From Atopobiaceae bacterium (GTDB lineage Bacteria; Actinomycetota; Coriobacteriia; Coriobacteriales; Atopobiaceae): 64,000 nucleotides of DNA. The notes beneath the pieces are model-generated. The model searched no databases and had not been told where the DNA came from. It saw only the letters and a list, made by a program, of their open reading frames with translations. The position numbers and the translations under genes are program-made. This document shows, one piece after another, positions 51,389-59,866 of the stretch. Numbering within the stretch: position 1 is the first letter of the stretch; the number at the start of each line of letters is the position of its first letter. The stretch is from assembly GCA_022482785.1 (NCBI GenBank), contig JAKVON010000011.1, positions 1-64,000 on the forward strand, in the 5' to 3' direction.

Positions 51389-52318
51389 CTAGGAGACCTT
51401 GCCGCCCTCGACCACGATGTCGTCCACGTTGACGTCGTCGCCGTAGACCGGCTCGAGCGTCTGGGCGTAGTCTGCATGGAAGAAGCTCTCGCTGGCAAGC
51501 GAGTTGATCTCCTGGTTGATATAGTCCCTGACCGTGTCGTTGCCCTTGTGGACGGCCGGCGCGATGGTGTCGGCATCGCCGAGCGACGTGATGCCCACGG
51601 TATAGCCGGGATTCGACTTCGCCCAGGCGAGGACCTCCGTGTTGTCGGTCGAGAACGCGTCGCCGCGCCCGTCGAGCAGGGCGTTGTAGGCGTCGGCGTA
51701 CTGGTCGTACTTCTGGAGCGTCACGTCGGGGTGGTTCTTCTCGAAGTAGGTCTCGGCCGTGGTGCCCTTGGTCACGATGAGCGTCTTGCCGGCGAGCGCC
51801 TCGACGCTCGTGATACTCTTGCTCGTGGGCGAGACCACGCCGAGCGAGACCTTCATGTAGGGCTCGGCGAAGTCCACCTTCTGCGCACGCTCGTCGGTCA
51901 CCGTGAAGTTGGCCAGGATGACGTCGACCTTGTTGGACTCGAGGTAGGGCACGCGGTTCGCCGCGTCGGTGGCGACGAAGCTCGCCTTCACCCCGAGGTC
52001 CTGGGCGAGGCGGTTGGCGAAGACCACGTCATAGCCCTGATAGGTGCCGTTGCCGTCCACGTAGCCGAACGGGGCCTTGTCGGTGAACACGCCGATGTTG
52101 ATGGTGCCCGACTGCTTGATCTGCTCGAGGGTGCGCGCCTGCGACTGGCCCGCCTCCGTGCTCGCGGCATCGCCGGCCGCGCCCTTGACGGCATCGGCGG
52201 CCGAGCCGCATCCGGCAAGTGCCAGGACGCTCGCAAGCGCCAGGACGGCGAGGACGGATGCCAGGACCGTCTTCCCTCTTGTTGTCAGCTTCCCCTTGTT
52301 CTCGTTGTCAGTCTTCAT
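51389..52318 (-). CDS. Polar amino acid ABC transporter, substrate-binding lipoprotein
   Basis: 309 residues: a basic N-terminus, a hydrophobic signal and lipobox LAGC (Cys37), a short linker, then family 3 solute-binding protein sequence: GTINIGVFTDKAPFGYVDGNGTYQGYDVVFANRLAQDLG, NRVPYLESNKVDVILANFTVTDERAQKVDFAEPYM and LDGRGDAFSTDN. The ligand is likely a polar amino acid; identity is not readable. It is last in a four-gene set; its start overlaps the ATPase gene by 11 nt. Confidence 0.92.
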   Translation of the reverse strand: MKTDNENKGKLTTRGKTVLASVLAVLALASVLALAGCGSAADAVKGAAGDAASTEAGQSQARTLEQIKQSGTINIGVFTDKAPFGYVDGNGTYQGYDVVFANRLAQDLGVKASFVATDAANRVPYLESNKVDVILANFTVTDERAQKVDFAEPYMKVSLGVVSPTSKSITSVEALAGKTLIVTKGTTAETYFEKNHPDVTLQKYDQYADAYNALLDGRGDAFSTDNTEVLAWAKSNPGYTVGITSLGDADTIAPAVHKGNDTVRDYINQEINSLASESFFHADYAQTLEPVYGDDVNVDDIVVEGGKVS

Positions 52319-53096
52319 GATCGGTTCCCTTCCCCTTTTCGCGCTTGTATTCGAACATGCTGAGAAACTCCCGTGCCCGCCCGGTTTCGGGCCTCTCGAA
52401 GAACGCCGCGGGGTCGTCGGACTCCTCCACGACCTCGCCCCCGTCGAGCATCACGACGCGATCGGCGATGGCGGCGGCGAAGCGCATCTCGTGCGTCACG
52501 ATCACCATCGTGAGACCCCCCTCGGCGAGCTCGAGGACCACGTCGAGCACCTCGTGGACCATCTCGGGGTCGAGGGCGGCCGTGACCTCGTCGAGCAGCA
52601 TCACGTCGGGATGCATGGCCAGCGCGCGACAGATGGCGACCCGCTGCCGCTGGCCCCCCGAGAGGGTCGAGGGATAGCTGTCGCGCTTGTCCCAGAGACC
52701 CACCCGTCGCAGGAGCGCCTCGGCCTCGCGCTCCGCCTCGAGGCGATCGCGGTGCTGCACCACCACGGGCGCGAGCGTCACGTTTGCCAGAACCGTGCGC
52801 GTGGGGAAGAGGTCGTAGCTCTGGAAGACCATGCCGAGCCGCTGGCGCAGCGCCGAGTCGCGCCGCGTGCCCGAGATGGGCTCCCCCTCAAGCCGCACCT
52901 CCCCCGCGTCGACCCCCTCGAGGCCCGCGATACATCGGAGCAGGGTGGACTTGCCGCAGCCCGAGGGTCCGAGCACCACGACCACCTCGCCCTTGCGAAC
53001 CGCCAGGTCCAGGCCGTCGAGCACCACCTCGTCCCCGAAGCGCTTCGTGAGGCCGCGCACCTCGAGCATGGGGGCCTCCCCCGTCGCGTCGCTCAT
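52308..53096 (-). CDS. Polar amino acid ABC transporter, ATP-binding subunit
   Basis: 262 residues from ATG 53096, overlapping the permease stop by 4 nt. Walker A VLGPSGCGKSTLLRC (41-55), Q-loop VFQSYDLFPTRTVLANV, signature LSGGQRQRVAICRALAM, Walker B VMLLDEVTAALDPEMV and switch His in IVTHEM are all present. The FQSYDLFPH-like Q-loop and VxEVLDVV sequence are typical of GlnQ-type subunits. Confidence 0.95.
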   Translation of the reverse strand: MSDATGEAPMLEVRGLTKRFGDEVVLDGLDLAVRKGEVVVVLGPSGCGKSTLLRCIAGLEGVDAGEVRLEGEPISGTRRDSALRQRLGMVFQSYDLFPTRTVLANVTLAPVVVQHRDRLEAEREAEALLRRVGLWDKRDSYPSTLSGGQRQRVAICRALAMHPDVMLLDEVTAALDPEMVHEVLDVVLELAEGGLTMVIVTHEMRFAAAIADRVVMLDGGEVVEESDDPAAFFERPETGRAREFLSMFEYKREKGKGTDHED

Positions 53097-53764
53097 CTCG
53101 CCCACCTCCTCTCGAGCCGCCTCGAGAGGATCGAGAGCGGCCAGCACACGATGAAGTACAGGAAGAATATCGAGCCGTATATCCACAGCGCCCCCGTGGG
53201 CACGGCGAAGCGGTTGTAGTCGATGATCTGCTGGCCCACGCGGATGAGCTCCACCACGCCGATGAGCATGCAGAGGCTCGTCGTCTTGACCATGCGCGTG
53301 GCGAGGTTCACCGCGGGGGGCAGCAGCCGCGTGACGGCCTGCGGGAGTATGACGCGCGCGAACGCCTGGCGCCTGCCCATCCCCAGGACGTAGGCCGAGT
53401 CGTACTGCGTCCTGGGGATCGACTCGAGGGCGCCGCGCACGAGGTCGCCCAGCTCGGCGGCCCCCCAGAGCGAAAACACCACGACCGAGGCGGCCTCTCC
53501 CGAGAGGTCCCAGCCCCAGGCGCCCGCCGTCCCGAAGAAGACGAGGTAGAGGAGGACCAGCTGGGGCATGATGCGGATGAACTCGAGATAGGCGCGGAGG
53601 ACGGCCCTGATCAGCGGGTTCCTGAGGGTCATGAGCATCCCGCAGGCGATTCCCAGGGGAAGCGAGAGGGCCACCGAGACGAGGCCGATGCGCACCGTCA
53701 CGCCGAGCCCCGCCAGCAGGCGCAAGACGTTGCTCGGGTCGAGGACGATCTCAGCGCCTGGCAT
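53093..53764 (-). CDS. Polar amino acid ABC transporter, permease 1
   Basis: 223 residues with about five membrane segments and the His/Glu/Gln/Arg-type permease fold: LAGLGVTVRIGLVSVALSLPLGI, EFIRIMPQLVLLYLVFF and the coupling loop AAELGDLVRGALESIPRTQYDSAYVLGMGRRQAFARVILPQA. It overlaps the second permease by 14 nt, and the two likely form a heterodimer. Confidence 0.93.
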   Translation of the reverse strand: MPGAEIVLDPSNVLRLLAGLGVTVRIGLVSVALSLPLGIACGMLMTLRNPLIRAVLRAYLEFIRIMPQLVLLYLVFFGTAGAWGWDLSGEAASVVVFSLWGAAELGDLVRGALESIPRTQYDSAYVLGMGRRQAFARVILPQAVTRLLPPAVNLATRMVKTTSLCMLIGVVELIRVGQQIIDYNRFAVPTGALWIYGSIFFLYFIVCWPLSILSRRLERRWAR

Positions 53765-54404
53765 GGTCGAGCCTCCTCTCGAGGAGCGTCCCGAGAAGCG
53801 AGATCGGCAGCAGGATCGTCGCGTAGGCGACCACGAGAAGGGCCAGCGCCTCCGTCGTGTCGTAATAGAGGCCGATCAGGTCCTTGGCGAGGTACATGAG
53901 GTCGGCGAGCGCGATGCCGGAGACCACCGAGCTCTCCTTCACGAGGAAGATGACGTTGGCCACGATGCCCGGGACCGCGACCGCAAGGGCCTGGGGGAGG
54001 ATCACGTGGCGAAGAGACTGGACCCTCGTCATGCCGAGCACCGACGCGGCGTCGGCCTGCGACGAGGCGACCGAGTCGAGCCCCGAGCGGAAGGACTCGG
54101 CCATGTACGACCCCCCGAGAAAGCCCAGCCCCACGATCGCGCAGGCCTCGGGCGACCAGACGATCCCCAGCTTGGGCAGGCCGAAGTAGAGGAAGAAGAG
54201 CTGGACGAGGAGCGGCGTGTTCCTCGAGAGCTCCACGTAGGCTGCCGCCACCTGCCGGAGCACCGGGATCCGGGCGTGGCGGACCATGCTGCAGAGGATG
54301 CCCACGAGGACGGACACGGCGATTCCCGAGAGCGATATGAGCAGTGTCACCTGGGCGGCGAGCACATAGTACGGCGCATAGCGCGCGATGAAGCCCCAAT
54401 CCAT
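53751..54404 (-). CDS. Polar amino acid ABC transporter, permease 2
   Basis: 217 residues, first gene of the transporter set. AAQVTLLISLSGIAVSVLVGI, YVELSRNTPLLVQLFFLYFGLP and the coupling loop YMAESFRSGLDSVASSQADAASVLGMTRVQSLRHVILPQALAVAVPG define it. It is preceded by a roughly 235-nt leader from the promoter near 54640. Confidence 0.93.
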   Translation of the reverse strand: MDWGFIARYAPYYVLAAQVTLLISLSGIAVSVLVGILCSMVRHARIPVLRQVAAAYVELSRNTPLLVQLFFLYFGLPKLGIVWSPEACAIVGLGFLGGSYMAESFRSGLDSVASSQADAASVLGMTRVQSLRHVILPQALAVAVPGIVANVIFLVKESSVVSGIALADLMYLAKDLIGLYYDTTEALALLVVAYATILLPISLLGTLLERRLDHARR

Positions 54405-54513
54405 AGGGTCCCCCGATAGATGGCTGCCGACCGTCCGTCCGGCAGCGGGCCGGGCGGCGGAAGGCGATGCGGATGAGTGGGAAGAGAGCGACGGCCACGA
54501 GGGCCGGGAGGGT

Positions 54514-54630
54514 CTAGCGGGCGAGGCCCGGCATTCGCGTGGGACGCGAGTCGAGGGGGCCCGTCAGAGAGAGGCTCCGACAGGAGGCGCCGTGGCGCAC
54601 GAACGCGTATGTCTGCGTATGCGAATGCAT
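54514..54630 (-). other. Possible 38-codon leader ORF of the ABC transporter
   Basis: Starting 2-3 nt after the predicted transcription start, ATG 54630 opens a 38-codon frame ending TAG at 54514 (MHSHTQTYAFVRHGASCRSL...). No ribosome site fits in front of it, so it would be read leaderless. It has no run of one amino acid, so classic attenuation is not obvious. Could be chance. Confidence 0.25.
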
Positions 54631-54639
54631 GATGTTTTA

Positions 54640-54667
54640 ATCATACCTATTGACTATGATATGTCAA
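54640..54667 (-). promoter_or_regulatory. Strong promoter with nested palindromes ahead of the ABC transporter
   Basis: -35 TTGACA (54667-54662), spacer 16, -10 TATGAT (54645-54640), reading to the permease genes. Two inverted repeats are embedded: TTGAC...GTCAA (54650-54654 and 54663-54667, spacer 8) and ATCATA...TATGAT (54640-54645 and 54655-54660, spacer 9). A repressor bound to either would cover both hexamers. The rest of the gap (54405-54639, and 54668-54702) is GC-rich leader in which no riboswitch was recognised. Confidence 0.7.
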
Positions 54668-54702
54668 CGAGAACGCGCCGGTTTTTCCGGGACGCCTGAC
54701 GG

Positions 54703-55446
54703 CTAGGGGAACTCGAGGAAGAAGGCCGTGCCGGGAAGGGTCTCGAGGCCGAGCGACGCCTGGAGGCCCTCGCTTGCCGCGTTTCCGACCAGCACCTGCA
54801 CCCAGGGGACGTCCCCGCGCTCGAGGGTCCGACGTATCAGGGCGCCCTCGAGGGCCCGGCCCCATCCCTGCCGCCTGTGGCCCTCGAAGACCTCGAGCAT
54901 CCCCATCGCGCCCTCGACGTGCTCCCCGATGTAGCCCACCATCTCCCCCGAGTCGTCGAAGCCCCCGAGGAAGGTTCCCGCGCGCATCATCCGGACGACG
55001 TCGCCGACCGAGAAGTACTCGCCATGCGCGTAGTGGTCGAGGACCGTCTGGGCATGCTCCTCGCCGATCGTGCGGACGGCCTTTCCGAGGGCCACGGGAG
55101 GCGGATCCCCCCTCCCGAAGACCGCGACGCGGAAGGGAAGGACCTCGCACGCGAACCGACGCCGCACGGCAGGGAGCAGCCCAGGGCAGAGCAGCGTGCA
55201 GAAGGTGGGGCGCAGCAGGCTCGCGACCATCCGCTCCCCCGCCGCGAGGGCCGTCCCGGAGGAGGGGTCCGCCCATATCATCTGGTCTCCGTCGGGAAGG
55301 GAGAGCGCGACGCAGCCGCCCTCGAGGAAGGAGACCTCGCCGAGCCCCCGACGGAGGCATTCGCGAAGGGGAAACGTCATGGCCGGGCCGCCCTCCAGGG
55401 CCTCGAGGGCCCGGGCCCGCGGCGACGGGGCGCGAGGGATGGGCAT
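54703..55446 (-). CDS. GNAT-family N-acetyltransferase
   Basis: 247 residues. The N-terminal half is unassigned; the C-terminal half is a GNAT domain: FLGGFDDSGEMVGYIGEHVEGAMGMLEVFEGHRRQGWGRALEGALIRRTLERG, with the acetyl-CoA loop R-R-Q-G-W-G-R. This arrangement resembles FR47-like acetyltransferases. The start overlaps the SGNH hydrolase stop (TGATG), so the two are coupled and may act on the same compound. Substrate unknown. Confidence 0.8.
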   Translation of the reverse strand: MPIPRAPSPRARALEALEGGPAMTFPLRECLRRGLGEVSFLEGGCVALSLPDGDQMIWADPSSGTALAAGERMVASLLRPTFCTLLCPGLLPAVRRRFACEVLPFRVAVFGRGDPPPVALGKAVRTIGEEHAQTVLDHYAHGEYFSVGDVVRMMRAGTFLGGFDDSGEMVGYIGEHVEGAMGMLEVFEGHRRQGWGRALEGALIRRTLERGDVPWVQVLVGNAASEGLQASLGLETLPGTAFFLEFP

Positions 55447-56705
55447 CAGTCGGAGAGCTCGGACGCCATGCGCGCGGCTATCTGGGCATGGCCCTCCCTG
55501 TTGGGGTGGTCGCAGCCGTCGGCGAGGAGCTCGGGGGAGTGCTCCATGACCTCGTGGCCGTCGACGAACGACCAGCCGTCGTGGCGCATGGTCTCGTCGG
55601 CGAGGATCTTGGGGACGGACGGGAAGCAGCTCTTGGGGTTGGTAGGCCAGGCCTCCTCGTCGTGCCAGGTGGGGCTCAGGACGCGCACCTCGGCATCGGG
55701 CCAGATGGTCTCGAGGTAGTTGAGGTACGCATGGATCTCGTGACGCACCATGGTGGAGTTGCACGACTCGTAGCGGTAGTTCTCCCCGAGGGCGACGACG
55801 ACGTGCCGGGGCTTGGGGAGGCGGCCCAGCCCGACGAGGGAGTCGGTCTGGAACACCTGGCCGCCGACGCTCTGGTTCACGAGCTCGCAGCGGAGCCTCC
55901 TGGCGACGACGGAGGGCCAGGAGAGGGCGGGGTCGCCCGCGACGAAGCCCTGCGCCACGGAGTCGCCCAGAAGGAGGAGCACGGGCCTCTCCGCCACGGG
56001 ATGGATGAAGGTCCCGTCGCAGAGCAGGTCGTGGACCACGCAGCCCCTGAGGGCCGGCAGGTGGATGCAGACGCGGCGCGTCGACCCGAGCCCGGGCAGA
56101 GGCGGCATCTGCTCGGGGGCCAGGTCGAAGACGACGAGCTCGGCCCCGGGCAGGACGTCGTCCTCCTCCGACGCGGGCCCGGAGAGGACCGGCCCGAGAT
56201 GGGCCTCGCGGGCGGGGGTGCGCTTGCGGGCGGCATGGGCCGCGCCCTTGCCCACCTTGGACCGCGCGACGATGCCGGTGTCGATGACGTCGCAGCTGAA
56301 GCCGTCGTGCGGGAGGCGGTCGGCGGGATCGGGCCCGTCGATGGCCGAAAGGACGTTCCTCGTCGTGGCGGACTCGCGGTCGACCTGGCACTCGAGGGCG
56401 ATGCGCTGCGCGTCGGTCTCGAACTCGATGGTGATTCCCGCGCAGCAGCGCGACATGTTCCAGTACTTCCCGGGATGCCAGGCCTGAGCGCTCCTCAGGG
56501 CATGGACCTGCTCGGAGTAGAAGCGCCAGGGGCGCGACCAGCCGCCCGGCTCGGCGCCCACGCGGACGGCGCCATGGAGCAGCTCCTTGGCGCGGACGCG
56601 GCTGACCCAGAACGAGGATGCCTCGTCGGCGAGGTCGGCCACGACGTCGAGCTCCCCGTCGAGGTCGAACCCGGGATCTGGGATGAGGTGGGGCGCGTCT
56701 GCCAT
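55446..56705 (-). CDS. SGNH/GDSL-type hydrolase, two-domain
   Basis: 419 residues from ATG 56705 behind GGGGAGACAAC. The N-terminal half is a beta-rich accessory domain with SRPWRFYSEQVHAL and a Cys-containing region; the C-terminal half is the esterase: nucleophile in LLLGDSVAQGFVAGDPALSWPSVVARRL (block I GDSxxQG), VVALGENYRYE in place of GxND, and Asp-His in DGCDHPNREGHAQIA. No signal peptide, so it acts in the cytoplasm. With the overlapping GNAT gene it forms an acyl-transfer/hydrolysis pair; substrate unknown. Confidence 0.78.
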   Translation of the reverse strand: MADAPHLIPDPGFDLDGELDVVADLADEASSFWVSRVRAKELLHGAVRVGAEPGGWSRPWRFYSEQVHALRSAQAWHPGKYWNMSRCCAGITIEFETDAQRIALECQVDRESATTRNVLSAIDGPDPADRLPHDGFSCDVIDTGIVARSKVGKGAAHAARKRTPAREAHLGPVLSGPASEEDDVLPGAELVVFDLAPEQMPPLPGLGSTRRVCIHLPALRGCVVHDLLCDGTFIHPVAERPVLLLLGDSVAQGFVAGDPALSWPSVVARRLRCELVNQSVGGQVFQTDSLVGLGRLPKPRHVVVALGENYRYESCNSTMVRHEIHAYLNYLETIWPDAEVRVLSPTWHDEEAWPTNPKSCFPSVPKILADETMRHDGWSFVDGHEVMEHSPELLADGCDHPNREGHAQIAARMASELSD

Positions 56706-56769
56706 GTTGTCTCCCCTGTTCCGGTTGAGCCGCTGCGCGTCACGTGCCACGGGAGCTGTGGACGGTGCC

Positions 56770-56801
56770 ATTCTACCCCACCTGGCATATGGTGCCAGGT
56801 G
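56770..56801 (-). promoter_or_regulatory. Promoter of the SGNH-GNAT pair with 9-bp operator
   Basis: On the minus strand -35 CTGGCA (56798-56793), 17 bp, -10 TAGAAT (56775-56770). A perfect inverted repeat CACCTGGCA (56779-56787) and TGCCAGGTG (56793-56801) with a 5-nt spacer overlaps the -35 and most of the spacer. It also lies about 90 bp upstream of the divergent MATE gene, so one regulator could control both. Confidence 0.6.
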
Positions 56802-56888
56802 CGGCCCTCGCCGGTTCGGAGACCCCGTGACGTTGCGCCCCGGCACTTGCCCGCAGGCGGCCGAGGTGCTTCCATGGAGGACGGAACC

Positions 56889-58403
56889 ATGCCGGCCCGC
56901 TGCAGAAGAAGGCCCGAACCCGTGGCAAAGACACCGTCAGCACGTCGCGAGCCCCCGCGCGCGCAGAGCGTGGAGGAGAAGTTCGTCGAGATGACCACCC
57001 GGCCGGTGAGGAGCCTCATCGTCGCCCTGGCCGTCCCTGCCGTCATATCCAACCTGGTGACCACCATCTACAACCTCGCCGACACCTTCTTCATCGGCCA
57101 GATATCCACCTCCGCCTCGGGCGCCATCGGCATCGCCTACGCGATGATGACCCTCATCCAGGCCATAGGCTTCTTCTTCGGCCAGGGGACGGGAAACGCC
57201 ATCTCGCGGGAGCTCGGGCGCAAGCACATCGAGGAGGCACGGGTCATCGCCTCGACCGGGCTTGCCGCCACCCTCGTCGCCGGGACCTTCGTCGCCGTCG
57301 CGGGAAACCTCCTCATCGTGCCCCTGTGCAAGCTCGCCGGCGCGACCGACACGATCCTGCCCTATGCCGTCACCTATATGGGGCTCATCCTCACGGGAGC
57401 CCCCTGGATGGCGGCCTCCCTCGTCCTCTCGAACCAGCTGCGCTTCGAGGGGAGCTCCACGATAGCCATGGTGGGCCTCGTCACGGGGTCCGTCGTGAAC
57501 TTCGGACTGGCCCCGCTGCTGATCTTCGCCTGCGGCATGGGCATCGCCGGCGCAGGCCTCGCGACGATCGTCTGCCAGGGAATCTCGTTCGTCGTCCTCG
57601 TCGTCGCCAACCAGCGCCTGGGCACCGTGCGGCTCTCCCTGGCGCGCGTGAGGCCCTCGGGGCGGTTCTTCGCCACGGTGGTGAACGGCGGCATCCCGAG
57701 CTTCTTCCGTCAGGTCGTCTTCGCGTTCGCGACCATCTGCCTCAACACCGCGGCCGCCCCCTACGGCGACGCCGCCATCGCCGCCGTCGCCATCGTGATG
57801 CGCGTGGTGAGCATCGGCAACTGCATCCAGATCGGCCTCGGCCAGGGCTTCCAGCCCGTCTGCGGCTTCAACTACGGGGCTGCCATCTACCGGCGCGTGC
57901 GGGCGGGCTACCTCTTCTCGGTGAAGGCGGCCATGGCCGTCCTGGCCGGCCTCTGCGTGCTCGCCTTCGCCTTCGCCCCGCAGATCGTGGGCTTCTTCAG
58001 GAACGACCCCGAGGTCATCGCCATCGGGACGGCGACCCTGCGCTTCCAGTGCTTCTCGCTGCCCTTCACGGGCGTCGCCATGCTGACGAACTTCATGCTC
58101 CAGACCACCGGGAAGGTCTGGCGCGCGACCTTCCTCGGGGTGGCGCGCCTCGGGATATTCCTCGCGCCCACCGTCATCGTCCTGTCGTCGGCGCTCGGCG
58201 TGCAGGGCATCGAGATGGCACAGACCGTCTCCGACGGCATCACGCTCCTCGTCGCGGTTCCCATGGCCGCGAGCCTCCTGGGCGAGCTCGGCCGGCTCCA
58301 GCGCCAGACCGACGCCACCAGGCGCGCGGACGTGCAGCGTGCCGTGGCGGCCTACGTCGCGGCCGAGGAGGCCGGGGAGCACGTCGTCGTCATCGACGCC
58401 TAG
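56889..58403 (+). CDS. MATE-family multidrug/metabolite exporter
   Basis: 504 residues with 12 membrane segments in two halves. The start at 56889 follows GGAGG by 8 nt; an ATG at 56874 is in frame. Typical sequence includes LIVALAVPAVISNLVTTIYNLADTFFIGQIST, FFFGQGTGNAISRELG, NGGIPSFFRQ and GLGQGFQPVCGFNYGA. Most like the NorM/MepA-type bacterial group. Coupled export of drugs or metabolites against Na+ or H+ is the family role. The stop overlaps the convergent glycosylase stop (CTAG). Confidence 0.92.
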   Translation: MPARCRRRPEPVAKTPSARREPPRAQSVEEKFVEMTTRPVRSLIVALAVPAVISNLVTTIYNLADTFFIGQISTSASGAIGIAYAMMTLIQAIGFFFGQGTGNAISRELGRKHIEEARVIASTGLAATLVAGTFVAVAGNLLIVPLCKLAGATDTILPYAVTYMGLILTGAPWMAASLVLSNQLRFEGSSTIAMVGLVTGSVVNFGLAPLLIFACGMGIAGAGLATIVCQGISFVVLVVANQRLGTVRLSLARVRPSGRFFATVVNGGIPSFFRQVVFAFATICLNTAAAPYGDAAIAAVAIVMRVVSIGNCIQIGLGQGFQPVCGFNYGAAIYRRVRAGYLFSVKAAMAVLAGLCVLAFAFAPQIVGFFRNDPEVIAIGTATLRFQCFSLPFTGVAMLTNFMLQTTGKVWRATFLGVARLGIFLAPTVIVLSSALGVQGIEMAQTVSDGITLLVAVPMAASLLGELGRLQRQTDATRRADVQRAVAAYVAAEEAGEHVVVIDA

Positions 58404-58951
58404 GCCTCGCGCGCCCGCCCCGCCGCCTCGCGCAGCGGCACATAGGCCGCGACCAGGTCCGGCAAGCGCATGCGCGCGTTCGCGGGGCTCGTGGAGGGAA
58501 GGGGCGTGCAGGGCATCCCGCACCGGCGCTCGAGGAGCCTGCGATACAGGCGCGTCGCGGTCGAGCCCGTCGTGAAGACCCTCTCGATGGGGGCCGGGCC
58601 GAGCACGCGGCCGAGGTCGTTGGGAACCGCCTCGGCGATGGACGAGTCGGAGGCGCCGCGTATCGCGCAGCTCGCGAGGACGTCCCAGAGGGCGATGCCA
58701 CGTTCGAGCGCGAAGGCGCGACGCGCGACGTAGTCGGGGCCTTGCGGCTCGGAGGCATCGAGGTCGAGGCCCCACAACGCGTACAGCACCCGCCAGAAGC
58801 GGTTCTGGGGGTTGCCGTAGTAGAAGCTCGCCTCGCGCGACTTCGGGCTCGGCATCGTGCCCAGGACGAGGACGCGGCTCGCCTCGTCGAAGATCGGCTC
58901 GAGGGGGTGGACGACGACCTCGGAGCCGTCGCCTCCCTGGGCACCGCCCAC
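58400..58951 (-). CDS. Hypoxanthine-DNA glycosylase (UDG superfamily, family 6 type)
   Basis: 183 residues, starting at GTG 58951. LVLGTMPSPKSREASFYYGNPQNRFWRVLYALWG and LPSTSPANARM are the signatures of the deoxyinosine-specific UDG superfamily group. It excises hypoxanthine from deaminated adenine. It begins directly before the phosphatase stop; its stop overlaps the MATE stop on the other strand. Confidence 0.87.
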   Translation of the reverse strand: MGGAQGGDGSEVVVHPLEPIFDEASRVLVLGTMPSPKSREASFYYGNPQNRFWRVLYALWGLDLDASEPQGPDYVARRAFALERGIALWDVLASCAIRGASDSSIAEAVPNDLGRVLGPAPIERVFTTGSTATRLYRRLLERRCGMPCTPLPSTSPANARMRLPDLVAAYVPLREAAGRAREA

Positions 58952-59800
58952 CTACTCGCCGTCCCTGACGGGGGCGTAGAACTCCTCCTGGTCGTCGAGG
59001 CGCAGGACGAGGACGCGCCCGTAGCGCTCGACGGAGCCCGCCCCGCAGTCGATGCCCCACTTGTCCGGCACCCCTCCGGTGGCCTTCGAGGCGCCCGCAC
59101 GCACCATCTGGACGTACATGTCGTCGTCGCCCTCCCCCTTGTGCACGGGGGACCGGTCGAGCTGGTTCGTGATCGTCTCGAGGATGCACGTCGGGGTATG
59201 CCCGCAGATGACGACGGGGCCCCTCCCGTCGCCGCCGACGAGGCCGGTGGGCTTCGACCAGAACTCGTCGCGGATCCAGAGGAGGTCGTCGGGGGACTGG
59301 TGGTCCAGCATCTTCTCGAGCGAGTACGGGTCCCAGGCCGGGGACACCTCGTCGTCGGACTCCCAGATGGCCGACAGCATGTCGTCGTCGACCGGGCGGA
59401 TCCCCGCGTGGACGAGCAGGTAGGTCTGGCCCCCGACCTCGATGACCTCGTGGAGGGGCAGCCCCCTCACCCACTCGGAGAGCTCGCCGAACTCGTCGCC
59501 GGAGAGCTTGGTCAGGGCATGGGAGGTGGGATGGCCCCCGTTGATGGACCAGATGGTCCAGGCATACGGGTCGTTCGGGTTGTCGATGGCATCGAGCATG
59601 AACTGCTCGTGGTTGCCCCTGAGCACGGTGCAGTTGGGAAGGGAGCGCAGGAGCTGCATCACGCCGACGCCGTCAGGACCGCGGTCGGCCATGTCGCCGA
59701 GCATGTAGATGCGGTCGTCCTGTGTCGGGGATGCCATGGCGAGCGCATCGTCGAGCGCGTGGAGACGCCCGTGGACGTCCGAAAGCACGTAGGTCGCCAT
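58952..59800 (-). CDS. PPP-family metallophosphatase
   Basis: 282 residues with all PPP motifs: SDVHGRLHALDDAL (GDxHG-like), LGDMADRGPDGVGV, LRGNHEQFML, VHAGIRP and ICGHTPT. Enzymes of this group act as Ser/Thr phosphatases or as Ap4A hydrolases; it resembles the bacterial PrpA/ApaH-like group. GGGAGG stands 8 nt before the ATG. Cotranscribed with the glycosylase gene downstream. Confidence 0.9.
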   Translation of the reverse strand: MATYVLSDVHGRLHALDDALAMASPTQDDRIYMLGDMADRGPDGVGVMQLLRSLPNCTVLRGNHEQFMLDAIDNPNDPYAWTIWSINGGHPTSHALTKLSGDEFGELSEWVRGLPLHEVIEVGGQTYLLVHAGIRPVDDDMLSAIWESDDEVSPAWDPYSLEKMLDHQSPDDLLWIRDEFWSKPTGLVGGDGRGPVVICGHTPTCILETITNQLDRSPVHKGEGDDDMYVQMVRAGASKATGGVPDKWGIDCGAGSVERYGRVLVLRLDDQEEFYAPVRDGE

Positions 59801-59866
59801 CAGAAGAGCCTCCCGCTCGTCTCAGTCGCCGTCCAATCCCCGGGACGGCACCGTTCGCCTCAGGCC

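Noticed and set aside
54405..54639. T-box or SAM-type riboswitch in the ABC transporter leader
   Set aside because: No conserved T-box antiterminator core, no terminator with T-run, and no recognisable riboswitch core was found by eye.
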